Part shown: piece by piece, positions 1-9,889 of the stretch | How positions within the stretch are numbered: position 1 is the stretch's first letter | Layout of the letters: every line of letters begins with the position of its first letter | Translations under genes and position numbers: made by a program | The notes under the pieces: generated by a model | Told to the model about the DNA's origin: nothing | What the model saw: the letters and a program-made list of their open reading frames with translations, nothing else | Databases searched by the model: none | NCBI GenBank assembly: GCA_027382625.1 | Contig: JAJKFJ010021372.1 | Location: forward strand, 1 to 64,000 | Direction: 5' to 3' | Length of the DNA: 64,000 nucleotides | Source: Tetmemena sp. SeJ-2015 | Taxonomy: Eukaryota; Ciliophora; Spirotrichea; Sporadotrichida; Oxytrichidae

Positions 1-459
1 TTCATATATATTTGGGGCCTTTTAGCAGAAGATCATGATGAGCTTGAAAAAATTATGTCAACTAGAGGCTGTTATAGAAAAGTGTTCCTTTACTTTATTT
101 AGATAAAATGGGATGGCCTAAGCATCTCTATCATCTGAAGGAGCTTCATCCTCCAGCTAAATGGTTAGGCAAGCACTTTAGCAAAGATATGTTGATGTCT
201 CTGCAATGTATTGCCTGTACTTTCTAAGTTATTGAACCTTAGACTAGAAGGTTCTCATCCAATTGCCATAAGAGAGTGCGGGAGTTACCATTCATTGCAC
301 AGGACTCGAGCAAGGAATTCTAATTGCTCTAATCCTCCCTACTCAGGGCGTAAGCTGCCGGTTAGTCTGAGGCTTTCAGTCCCAATATCTGAAAACTTTG
401 TGGTCTGGTCAATGAGAGCATGTTCTCTGCTTCCGGAGCTTGAACACGGGTTGTAGTGA
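1..459 (+). CDS. 3' end of an unrecognised gene (partial)
   Basis: Reading TAA/TAG as Gln, the plus strand carries protein-like text from the window edge (AEDHDELEKIM, then MVRQALQQRYVDVSAMY, then IHCTGLEQGILIALILPTQG, then SENFVVWSMRACSLLPELE) and ends at a TGA at 457-459. The pieces lie in different frames, so two or three short IESs or introns must separate them, one near nt 390-400. Base composition is clearly more GC-rich than the AT-rich DNA that follows, as for the other genes here. I do not recognise the family. The reverse strand is also partly open over the same stretch, so the strand choice is an inference. The gene begins outside the window. Confidence 0.4.
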
Positions 460-3101
460 GAGCGCGGTTATTTATTTGTATTCAGCCTGAATTCAAATCC
501 TTAATCGATCACTTTCGTCACTGTAATAATATTTTTTTTGTTAAAACCATTTTTAATTTTTAATAAAATTTAAAATAGTATGAAAAATCTTACACTCTAA
601 ACTAATAAAATTAGATTTATTGAAATCTCTTTGTGTACCTAGTAAAGATGAGAATTTGTTACAATTTTTTGGTTGGAATATTATAATTTAATTAAGCAAA
701 ACATTACTAGTTATTTTAAACTTGGATGCAGAGTAGTGGTAGGAGAGCAGACTCTTTTACATATTAGATAAGATATGTTAAAGAATAAGCATAATATAAA
801 CTTATTAAGTACGTATTTTACTGACTAACTATTTAAAACTCTTTATTATATGCAATATTTTGACTTTACGTAAAATTTTTTAATTAATTTAAGAGTTTTT
901 AAGTATTGAAAACTTCTCAATGTTAAAGTATTATAGTTGGAATTTCAATTCAAATCGGTGATTGGTTAAAATAATAAATGGAGAGTTGTAAAATGGTGTC
1001 AGTTGAAATCATAGATTTAACCCCTTAATCTGTAGCTTGTTCGATAGCTTATCGAAAATTAGTATGAGTTTCTTCTTTAATCATCTTCGTAGCTCCTCTC
1101 AGCAGCGAGATATGATTAACGCCTCCTCATCATCTTCATCATCTTCTTCTCTTGAACTTGTGTCGCTTATAACTCTGTATTGAGAGCTCCCACACAAAAG
1201 TTACAAGGATAAAAAGTTCTTAGAATTTTATCCTGAATCGAATGGTGTAATAATTATTAAAAATTGGAGACACTTCAACTGTCACTGATTTATTCCATTT
1301 TAATTTAATATCTAATTTAATTCTCTTTTTTATTAAATTCTCAGCTATAAATTGAAATGAGAGTTGGAATAAAAAATGAGAAATTGAAATTTAGTCAGTA
1401 TAAATTCAATTAAGAAGGTGGCTCAACAGGGTTGATATGTTAGAATATGAACTTAAATAATAGCAAGTTAGCAACTTTCTGGTTGAGATATATCCTTAAA
1501 ACATATAATGTAAAGAAGTCAAAAGTTTTAAAGTAGTTTAAAATTTAATTCTATATCAAATGATTGTAAATTGATTACAGAATCCATAACTATTCTGGCA
1601 TTGCTTTTCATTTATTTTTAAATTAAAGATCTTTATTTTAAACTCTTTCTTTTAAAAAATAAGTCCTGAATATTTTAAATATTTATAAAATTATAATCTC
1701 AATTTATTAACTTATTTATAAATTATGTCTTTCTGATTGGATAATTGCTAAAATTTAATATTGGAAGAAAAATTAAATTTCAAAATTTCTTAAATATTCA
1801 AATCTTTTTTCTGCTAGAATGATTATTTTGATTATAACTTAATTAACATTTGAATGATTATAGGATTTCAATTTTGGATAAAAAAGAGAAATTATCTATA
1901 ATTTAAAGATCTTTGAGTGATATATAATAGCATGATAATTTAAACTAAATTTACAACCCAAATCTTTATTTTGGAGTCTGATAGTCGATATATTTTTAAT
2001 GCTAATATAAAAATAACTAATTTACTCTCAGTTTAAAATAAATGATAAACTATGAATATAGAGTTGAGGAAAATATAACATGGAGTTATATATCATGTTA
2101 ATTTAATTTCTAACTAATTAATTATATACGCATCATTTATAATTTGCTACAAAAAACTAAAATTTCTGCAGTTGTTCTCATTTATAAATGTCAATTAATC
2201 ACTTAAATTATAACTAAAATATGATATAAATTAGTTTTGACTGTAATTTATTTCTCAACATATTAATTTTAACTTTCTTTTCGTAAATTTAAAGTTGTTC
2301 CCCTGAAAGATGCACGCCTAAAAGGAAAATGCGATAAACCTTTACAATTATTATTAAAGAAATATAAAAGAAGAAACAATTATACAGTATAAATACATGA
2401 AATCTTTGTTAATTTCGAATAGTTATATATTTAATAATAAAATTAATTCTTTTTTTAATTAAAGGTAAAATCTATTGCTTTAAAGAATAGTCCATTTAAA
2501 TCACTGTAATATAAGCTGTTTGAGTTTATGGCACTTAAATAAATCAGGAATAGCTTTTAGTTTAAATTTAATAAAATATGCCTCTCTTTCTAAGTAATTT
2601 TTAGGTATTACTTCGACTAAGCTTCAAATTAAAGAGAAATAATGATATTATATGAATTAGTTATATTAACTATAAATATATAAAATTAATGAAGCCTTCA
2701 TTTTTTATTTTAGAGAACAAAATTAAAATATTGTAATCTCTTTTCTTTCTAAAATTTTCTTAAAATTATTTAGCAGAGCTTAGTTAGTTATTAAGTTCTT
2801 GAAAACTATTAAGAGGCGCTTTAAAATGAAATTTATTGTATAAATTCAAAATGCCACTAAACTTCATACTTAATTAATATTTGTTGTTAAATAAATATTG
2901 AAAATTATGGATAAAATAAAATAATTTTCAATATTAATTTTGTTTTTAAAATATAAATCTCAACTTTATTTACATATTCTATCATATTCTTTTTAATTTA
3001 ATCATTTTTTAAATATCAAATAGATTAATTGACCTATTAAGGATAAAACTAAATAATAAATAGTTGATAAATAAATCTGTGGTTATAAATTCAGAAGAAC
3101 G
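460..3101. other. AT-rich non-genic stretch
   Basis: No convincing gene. One GC-richer patch at about 1070-1200 reads on the minus strand as an acidic tail (SSREEDDEDDEEALIISRC) ending at TGA 1099-1101. It could be an isolated coding segment, but nothing beside it supports that. The rest is low-complexity AT sequence typical of germline-limited DNA. Confidence 0.5.
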
Positions 3102-6100
3102 ATGGGAGAGCAAAAATACCTATAAAATAAACTCATACTCAATAGCTTTGAAATTGAGTAGGAGCGGCTTTGAAAAGATTTTGAGAAGAAGTATTTCAAA
3201 TTTATATTTAAGAAAGTTGTGAATATAAATCTAGAAATTGTGTATTATAAAATATTATAAAACCATTTCAGTGGTAAATAAGAGAATTAGAACAATGACA
3301 TCGAGTGTAAAACAAACTAAATAGCATATGAAGAAACGAAGAAAATTTTATGGGGGCAAGCAATATTTTGTGCTGCTTCTTGGGGAACTGGAAATTACCT
3401 TTACAGCTAAAAAAATTAATTTAAAAATTAATTATACTATGTCTAGCATAGAGGAGTAGTAGCCAATTCCCTTAGCTTTTCAGGCTCATTGTTAGTGAGT
3501 GTAATATACAAAGCAATAGCCATGAGAGAATAAAGGAAGCATTAAGAAGCAAATGCACCACTTGCTAAAAGTTAATAAAATATGATGTGCACTTATTAAA
3601 TTAAAGCATCGTAGAAGACTTCTTGAAAGCTTATTAAGATGAGAACGGAGTTTTTAGAGTGATAATTTTCATCCATGCCTTGATAAGAAAAAATAAATAT
3701 AGATAGGAATTTAATAGATTAGAGGAGGTAGTAGAAATCTTAAATACATTTGCTTCAAACCCCAATTATCTTAATAAGTAAATATATTCAGTTTTTTAAT
3801 TCTGACCTGACCACCTGACCACCGGTAAGTTTAAATTAAAAGATTTGATTTACAAAAATAATTAAACCTGACCATCTGACCAACGGTAAGTTGGGAAGGG
3901 ATTAAAACATTTATTTGCACTGGCTATTTGAAAAGTTTATTAAACGAATTTAACTATATAAGTGCAGCACTAAATTACTCAGTCCAACATCACAAAGCAC
4001 TTTATAGGGCATCTCTCCCCGTCAGTCTGGGTTCCAATACTTCTCTGTCTCTGCTGTGCATCCTCTTCTCCTTCGATTTCATCCTAGCTTAATTTGTCAA
4101 AAGTGCAATCTGCTGTGTGAGTATTTGCCATTTTCCGATTCTCTGATGTATGGTTGCAATCTTTCCAGGAAATACTTTTCGAGGTCGAGGGTGGAATGGG
4201 AACCTCTCATCCTCTCTTCCCATCTCTTCGTTGAAATGTACCACTCTCATTCTTGTCATGAAAGCTCTACCGGTCAATCTCACTGAGGTCGTTGATGTGA
4301 AAGGTGTTGGAGTAACGATCGCCTAGCAACCCACTACCTCGTGACAGGCTACTGAAACTTGGTGTTGACTGCGAAGCCATTTCCTTCGAACAGCTACTTG
4401 AGGTCCTCTTGTAGGTCCTACTGAAAGAAAATGCTTCTCTTGATCTCATCTATGATGACGAGCTACGGCTCATATTGGAAGCTGCTGGTATCAACCGAAA
4501 ATTTATTGCTCACCAGCTTGAGCTCCTCGCATCTGAAAATCATTGCAAAGTACTTCAACAGAGTTGACTTGCCTCGATTAGGTTGTCCATGCATCCACGC
4601 GGCGTTGATTTTGTCAGGGCATCTCCTAAAGATGACCTCATACAGTGCCTCCACTATCTCTTTGTATCCTGTCTTCTCCAGAAATTCTGAAGAAAGGATT
4701 TGCTCCCTGAACTCTCCGACTTTGTGCATCTCAAAGTACTCCACTAGTTTTTTGTACTTAGATTCTGGAGGGTATAATTCGGGCTGGTGCTTTCTCTCAA
4801 TGCGCAGTGCCGTCTAGAGATTTGCAAAGCTCTTAATTATCTGCTTCTGCTTGCATTTATCATCCTTGTGACGCCAGTAGAACTCCTCTACAGATCAGGC
4901 ATTTCCATTCCGAAACTCCTGGGTGAAGTCCCATATTATTTCCTCGTGCTTTTCCGAGCACCTCGAGTGAGATTCACTCGACTCTCGCTTGGTCTTGACC
5001 TTCCATTTGGCGAGGAGCTTATCGAAATTGGGCTGCAGTCCAGCCAGGAGTTCCTTCTACGATGAGGACTTTATGTGTCTCTCGATCTCAACTTTACTTA
5101 ACTGCTGGCACTTCAGTCCGAGCTTGACCAAGAGCCTGTACCCCTTGCAGTCCTTCTGCTTGAAATAGCTCTTAGAGATCCCCACTTTGTTTTCCATAAG
5201 GTGAACGGAGAAGAGGACCTGGGCAACGGACTCGATTTTATAAACTAGGCCCAAAGGCTGAAGGCCCTCATTTGTTGTGAGAGCTCCTGCTCTAGTACTT
5301 AGTAGAGGAGAAGAGGCTGTATGTCTTGTTCAAGTAAGAAGTAGAAATGGTGTCTCTCGTTGTGGCTCAACTTTTGCATGTTCAATCCTGTAATCATTAT
5401 TAGAAATGTTTTAGTAATTCTTACGATGTCGGGGAGCTTATAAGACCTCGCTAAATATTTAGAAAAAGAATGAGTTCCAAAGAAGGCATTTCATTTCTAA
5501 ACTAATTCTATATTTATTTATAAACTTTTCAAATAGCCAGTGCAAATAAATGTCTAATCCCTTCCCAACTTACCGTTGGTCAGATGGTCAGGTTTAATTA
5601 TTTTTGTAAATCAAATCTTTTAATAATCTTACCGGTGGTCAGGTGGTCAGGTCAGAATTAAAATAACTGAATATATTTACTTATTAAGATAATTGGGGTT
5701 TGAAGCAAATGTATTTAAGATTTCTACTACCTCCTCTAATCTATTAAATTCCTATCTATAATGTTTAAATAAGACTAGGTCTATTTTTCTTGAATCTATT
5801 TTTGTTGCCACTTGTAGCGTACTGTTGTGCGTAGGGACAAGTCAGCTATGGAGTAATCACTTCTATTTACTCCTTTGCAGCTGTTCTCAATACCATAAAC
5901 TCCAATATATTACATAAATTAATTTAAATTCTATAGATAAAATATACAAGCTCCACACTTAAATAAAAGTTGGAGGCATTATAATTAAATTCTCTCTTGA
6001 TAAAATATCTGTTTAATGAAAAGATTGAATTATCTTTTATGAATTAAAAAAATCGATTAGAAAAATAGATTGGAAACTTTTAAAGGTAGTTAAATACAAG

Positions 6101-6870
6101 TTTATATTTTAAAATATTTGAAAGATATGTATTTATTTGCTCTGATTTTTAATTTTTATATTTTTGACTGTTTAGGAGGGAGACTTTTCTTTGGATAAAA
6201 GCTTAGTCTATCAAAATATGCTGGAATAATTAAATAGATTTTTATCCATATGAATATTGATAGTTATCCTAGGAATAGTATGGATCGCTAACTCTAAAGC
6301 TTAGGTTGATTCAAATGCATCACAAAACCAATAAGAGGACTATTTGAAATAAACTTTATTTGTTTTGAGGAGTAATTGGAAAGGGTAAGCATGTTCAGAG
6401 TGTATGCAGTGCTCTCAGCTATTTGTGTGGCTTTGCAAAATTCCACAAGAGTGCAATAAAATAAGCTAGTCTATAAGCTATATCACCTAGACCCTATGGT
6501 AGCATATTCAGAATCGGGTATCACTTTCGGAATAATCTGTGGCTTAATTGTCTTAATCAGCTGGTTTTTTGGACATGAGGCTGTTACAATATATAAATCA
6601 AAATTAATTATAATAATTTTCTCCTCATTTAATGAACAGATAACCTATTTTGGGCGTTCTTAGCATCTTCCTTTTTTGCAGATATGCACTCTACTTTGTT
6701 TTAACTGCGTGGCTAAGGGCCTTATGGGGCCATCAAGTGCTATATTCTAATCTTAGTCTATTTTCGTAATTGCTCTTGACTTTATTTTCCGATCTGTGGT
6801 ACCTACTCTTGGATAGGCACTAGGCTGTTTGGTTACAATAGTAGGAGTAGTAGTTATGATGGTTTTCTGA
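3102..6870 (+). CDS. Drug/metabolite-transporter-like protein, copy 1
   Basis: A multi-pass membrane carrier of the DMT (EamA/SLC35-like) type; the substrate cannot be read from sequence. Coding segments lie at about 3102-3688, 5775-5908 and 6162-6870 and align along their length with the paralogue at 8469-9800. Matching pieces are ILWGQAIFCAASWGTGNYLY (first helix), FIHALIR, LGLFFLNLF, SYGVITSIYSFAAVLNTI, FFGQKLSLSKYAGI, GIVWIA, LDPMVAYSESGITFGIICG and GPSSAIFQSQSIFVIALDF. Stop TGA is at 6868-6870. The ATG at 3102 is chosen because both copies share an N-terminal NSFEI motif. The gene is split by a 2,086-bp IES holding a helicase element, a 253-bp IES and a 28-bp IES. Removal at pointers ATAAGA, ATAT and AATA restores frame each time. 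A few frame breaks (near 6360 and 6690) are unexplained, so some decay is possible. Confidence 0.75.
3802..3829 (+). promoter_or_regulatory. Iteron-like cluster, outer left
   Basis: Three overlapping TGACC units (TGACCTGACCACCTGACC) followed by ACCGGTAAG. The same arrangement appears in the second cluster 38 bp inward and, inverted, in the right terminal repeat. Short tandem repeats next to a replication helicase gene are typical binding sites for replication initiators; the role here is inferred. Confidence 0.55.
3867..3890 (+). promoter_or_regulatory. Iteron-like cluster, inner left
   Basis: CCTGACCATCTGACCAACGG followed by TAAG: two TGACCA units then an ACGGTAAG tail, a diverged copy of the outer cluster. 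Both mirrored clusters lie at 5570-5593 and 5630-5656. Confidence 0.55.
4010..5494 (-). pseudogene. SF3 helicase of the inverted-repeat element, decayed
   Basis: On the minus strand the helicase core is clear: Walker A GQPNRGKST (plus positions 4562-4588) preceded by INAAWMH, then Walker B LVIIDEI near 4441-4470. Further on, a motif-C/arginine-finger-like stretch (SNTF, then MTRMRVVHF) follows in other frames. A probable start lies at 5494, and a GT-AG intron may span about 5378-5421. Breaks visible: an in-frame TGA at 4895-4897, a shift near 5240, and at least two shifts around motif C (4290-4345). TAA/TAG codons are used as Gln, so the gene was adapted to the ciliate code. I see no convincing HUH nuclease motif in the N-terminal part. 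Whether intact copies exist elsewhere cannot be told from this window. Confidence 0.72.
5520..5760 (-). repeat. Right terminal inverted repeat of the helicase element
   Basis: Reverse complement of 3698-3940, carrying the mirrored TGACC clusters at 5570-5593 and 5630-5656. Confidence 0.93.
5909..6161. other. IES of 253 bp, pointer ATAT
   Basis: ATAT at 5905-5908 and 6158-6161. Joining gives LNTINSNIFDCLGGRLFFGQ, in frame and aligned with FNTVKYNQCLKVIGHFWFGE of the paralogue. The last about 70 bp of this IES are also present in the captured copy at 7487. Confidence 0.7.
6229..6256. other. IES of 28 bp, pointer AATA
   Basis: AATA at 6225-6228 and 6253-6256. Without the insert the reading is Y-A-G-I-L-I-V-I-L-G-I-V-W-I-A, the same length as Y-A-G-I-V-I-I-V-I-G-V-V-W-I-A in the paralogue, which lacks the insert. 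No GT-AG ends, so not an intron. The captured copy at 7.6 kb retains it. Confidence 0.88.
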
Positions 6871-6972
6871 AAAAGAGAGAATGCGTATTAAACCTTAAAT
6901 ACTTATCAGATTATACCTCAATATCAAAACTAAGAACAACTTGTTGAAAATCTTATCAATGACTACTTTTTT

Positions 6973-7096
6973 GGGGGGGGCCTTTCCTCGTCATCCATTT
7001 TTTTCATGAAAATATGAAAAATCACTCTCTAGCCTAAAATTAGCCAAAAACACCAATTTTTTAGTCCTCATTCAATTTCAAAGGGCTTATCACGAT
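6973..7096 (+). repeat. Left terminal inverted repeat of the Mutator-like element
   Basis: Matches the reverse complement of 8153-8280 through GCCTTTCCTCGTCATCC, the ATTAGCCAAAAACACCAATT block and TTATCACGAT, with scattered mismatches. Confidence 0.9.
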
Positions 7097-7486
7097 AATA
7101 TTCTTTAATTTAGAAAACATTTAGAATCTTCAAAAGAAATATTCATTTATAAAAAAAATTAAATTTCAAAGGAGTGGCAATATCACTTCGATAATTAATT
7201 CATTCACAAGTTGAAGTTGTCTAATGTAAAAAATAATTCAAAGTACTCTAAACCACCTTATCACAGTGTTCGAGTCTTTTCACTTTTATTATATCCTAAT
7301 AGCATGAACTGAGCTAAAAATATATCTAAGTCATTTTATTTCATTAAATACATATTGTTCTTTTATTGTATGATTAAATATGAAATTTCATGTATTCTAT
7401 AATTCTTTCAAAATATTATAGAATTTAAAATCGAAGCCTTAGCTTTTAAATAGCTGTAAGCATGTTTAAAGGAAATTCATCTCACT

Positions 7487-7985
7487 TATACAAGGGTTTA
7501 TATTTCAAAATATTTGAAAGATATGTATTATTTGCTCTTACTTTTAAATTTTATATTTTTAACTGTTTAGGAGGGAGACTTTTCTTTGGATAAAAGCTGA
7601 GTCTATCAAAATATGCTGGAATAATTAAATAATCTTTTATCCATATGAATATTGATAGTTATCCTAGGAATAGTATGGATCGCTAACTCTAAAGCTTAGG
7701 TTGATTCAAATGCATCACAAAACTAATCAGAGGACTATTTAAAATATAAATTTATTTGTTTTTAGGAAGAATTGGAAAGGATAAGCATGTTCAGAGTGTA
7801 TGCAGTGCTCTCAGCAATTTGTGTGGCTTTACAAAATTCCACAAGAGTGCAATAAAATAAGCTCGTCTACAAGCTATATCACCTAGACCCGATGGTTGCA
7901 TATTCAGAATCAGGCATCACTTTCGGAATAATCTGTGGCCTAATTGTCTTAATCAGCTGGTTTTTTGGACATGAGGCCGTTACAA
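7487..7985 (+). pseudogene. Captured transporter fragment inside the Mutator-like element
   Basis: About 500 bp closely matching 6093-6590 of transporter copy 1 in the same orientation. It begins inside the 253-bp IES of copy 1 and keeps the 28-bp IES, so the source was unprocessed germline DNA, not macronuclear DNA or RNA. It lacks both ends of the gene and cannot encode a full carrier. Single-base differences and indels show it has drifted. Confidence 0.85.
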
Positions 7986-8152
7986 ATAAATATTTTAAAG
8001 ATTGATATTTTTTATAACTATTATCTTATATTATGAAAAATATATTTTTATTCTTAAATAAGTCTTTTTCTATAAAATTGCATTAAAAATACAAAATTTT
8101 GTCTATGTATTTCTAAAAAAATTAGTCTATTTTCTATTGCTTATAGAATTTG

Positions 8153-8280
8153 ATCGTGATAAGCTCTCTAAAATTGAATGAGGACTAAAAAAATTGGTGT
8201 TTTTGGCTAATTTTAGGCTAGAGAGTGCATCTTTTCATATATTTCATAGAAAAAAAAGTGGATGACGAGGAAAGGCCCGC
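8153..8280 (-). repeat. Right terminal inverted repeat of the Mutator-like element
   Basis: Reverse complement of 6973-7096; immediately followed by the second CTACTTTTTT. Confidence 0.9.
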
Positions 8281-8468
8281 CTACTTTTTTAATTTTATTT
8301 CTTCTACTTTACAAAATGTGAAATAATATTCCAAAAATGATTTAAAAATGAATAAAGAACTTATGGAATAAATTAAAAAAACTAATCCTTATCAAAATAT
8401 AAAATAGCTTATACACGTAAACACTCTCAATAATTACTTCTAGACAATACTTTTACATCTATAGAATA

Positions 8469-9800
8469 ATGAACTCCTTTGAGATATAAGAAGGCAAACA
8501 AGAGCAAGTTAAGAAATAAAGAACTTTACTCAAATCTAATAAGATAGCAGCTTTATTCATATTTTTTTTCTTTTGACGAAGAAGATTTGAAAAACCTATT
8601 GATAGATGAAGTAAAGTAGAAAAATCAAGCAATAAACAAAGATGAAAACCCTTAAGACATCTAGGCGCAAAGTGGACATCATTTATAGAAAGCTGAGCTC
8701 TCTCAATAAATTTAACCAAAAAAGAAAATCCTATGGGCATAAACTATTTTAACAGCAGCTACTTATGGTATATCAAACTTTATGTACGGATAAATCTAAA
8801 ATAGTGGATTCTTTGCTAACTCACTAAACTTCTCCGGCTTCTTTACTATTTGTGCAATCTATAAAGTATACCTTTACTTTCAGCTACTCAATGAAAATTT
8901 AAAACTTCTTTTAGAGTAATTTAAACGGAGGAGATAAGAAGAGCAGTATGAGATTTGTAATTTTTGGTTCTCTGATGGATTAGAAGAAGGAAATCAGACC
9001 TGCTCTTATTGTGCATTCTTTGATAAGACTATTCTTCCTATTTATGAATTCCTGTATGATTATCATGACTGGTTATTATGCGAGACTAGCCTAACTCAAT
9101 TTAGGAGTTATTTCAAGTATATTTTCACTCTCTATCGCTTTCAATACTGTCAAATATAATTAATGTTTAAAGGTCATTGGTCATTTCTGGTTTGGAGAAA
9201 AATTGAGTAGATCTAAATATGCAGGTATCGTAATTATAGTCATTGGTGTCGTATGGATAGCCATGCTCAAAGGAACTCCTGCGCCTATTTCATCATAATC
9301 TGACCAACCTACTTTTAAAAAAATATTTTACTGAAGAAGAAATGCTTTTGTATCGAGTACTGTGCATATTAAGCGCTCTAATTGTTGCTATACAAAATTC
9401 TTGTCGAGTGACTTAGAATAAGCTTGTCCTCCGCAAGTACGGACTAGATCCAATCGTTGCTTATACAGAATCTGGAGCTACTATGGGCATAATTTGCGGT
9501 TTTGTTACACTTTATTCTGTGTCGATAGGTCACGAATAAAAATATTGAATTTTCAATGAATGTATAACTACTCATAATTTAGTTTGGGCCTTTTTTGGTT
9601 CATTAGTGGGCATGATTTGCTCGATAGCTATGTTCAATTCAACTGGCAAAGGACTTGCAGGTCCTTCGACTGCAATATTTTAGACTCAGAGCATATTTTA
9701 AATGGTTCTGGAGAGTGTATTCTTCTCTTAGTTTCCTTCGTTAATGTAATTATGGGCTTCGCTAGTCACTATAGCAGGTGTAGCGATTATGCTAATTTGA
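8469..9800 (+). CDS. Drug/metabolite-transporter-like protein, copy 2
   Basis: Intact-looking paralogue of the 3102-6870 gene; a multi-pass membrane carrier of the DMT type with unknown substrate. ATG at 8469 opens MNSFEIQEGKQ. A hydrophilic N-terminus follows (FDEEDLKNLLIDEV, KKKILWAQTI), then membrane segments AATYGISNFMYG, NSLNFSGFFTICAIY, LIRLFFLFMNSCMIIMTGYY, LGVISSIFSLSIAFNT, the loop FWFGEKLSRSKYAG, IVIIVIGVVWIAML, then YRVLCILSALIVA, LDPIVAYTESGATMGIICG, WAFFGSLVGMICSIAM and a final helix ending in TGA 9798-9800. GEKLSRSKYAGIVIIVIG fits the conserved loop-helix of EamA-type carriers. A 13-bp IES is placed at 9318-9330. Frame changes near 8545 and about 8970 imply further small IESs. 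Confidence 0.78.
9318..9330. other. IES of 13 bp, pointer TTTTA
   Basis: TTTTA at 9313-9317 and 9326-9330. Removal joins Q-P-T-F-T-E-E-E-M-L-L-Y-R-V-L and abolishes an in-frame TGA at 9331. Very short, with no splice-site ends. Confidence 0.82.
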
Positions 9801-9889
9801 TTTTGCAAAATTTTAATCTAGATCTATATTATAACTCTTCACTAAAATCTTTGCAAGAAATTCAAAAATGTATTTAAAAATTAACCTAT

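Larger units (their letters stand above)
3698..3940 (+). repeat. Left terminal inverted repeat of the helicase element
   Basis: About 243 bp, matching the reverse complement of 5520-5760 with only a few single-base differences and small indels. Contains the TGACC repeat clusters at 3802-3829 and 3867-3890. Confidence 0.93.
3698..5760. mobile_element. Inverted-repeat element with SF3-helicase gene
   Basis: The outer about 242 bp at each end are near-perfect inverted repeats (3698-3940 and 5520-5760). The tips read TATAGATAGG, resembling ends of Tc1/mariner-type ciliate elements, but I see no transposase. The interior encodes one gene on the minus strand with a superfamily-3 helicase domain, a class known from small DNA viruses, CRESS-type replicons and satellites. 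Each terminal repeat holds two clusters of short tandem TGACC-based repeats that look like replication-protein binding sites. It sits inside a transporter gene as an IES. No clear target-site duplication is visible beyond the pointer. Naming it a Rep-type replicon or transposon is inference from helicase plus repeats. Confidence 0.8.
3689..5774. other. IES of 2,086 bp, pointer ATAAGA
   Basis: ATAAGA occurs at 3683-3688 and 5769-5774. Joining through one copy gives H-A-L-I-R-L-G-L-F-F-L-N, which aligns with H-S-L-I-R-L-F-F-L-F-M-N in the paralogue at 8469-9800. The IES is therefore defined independently of the mobile element inside it (3698-5760); only 9 and 14 bp separate element ends from IES ends. 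This is a transposon-sized IES with a non-TA pointer. Confidence 0.88.
6973..8280. mobile_element. Mutator-like non-autonomous element with captured gene piece
   Basis: Long terminal inverted repeats (about 125 bp; 6973-7096 and 8153-8280) begin with a G run then GCCTTTCCTCGTCATCCA. The element is flanked by the 10-bp direct repeat CTACTTTTTT (6963-6972 and 8281-8290), read as the target-site duplication. Long terminal repeats with 9-11 bp duplications are the hallmark of Mutator-like elements. The interior has no transposase; it carries a 0.5-kb piece of the neighbouring transporter gene, as in plant Pack-MULEs. The Mutator assignment rests on structure only. Confidence 0.75.

Noticed and set aside
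4010..5494. Parvovirus-like integrated virus.
   Set aside because: The SF3 helicase and terminal repeats invite the comparison, but no capsid gene or HUH nuclease is visible and the gene uses ciliate Gln codons; Rep-type element is as far as the sequence supports.
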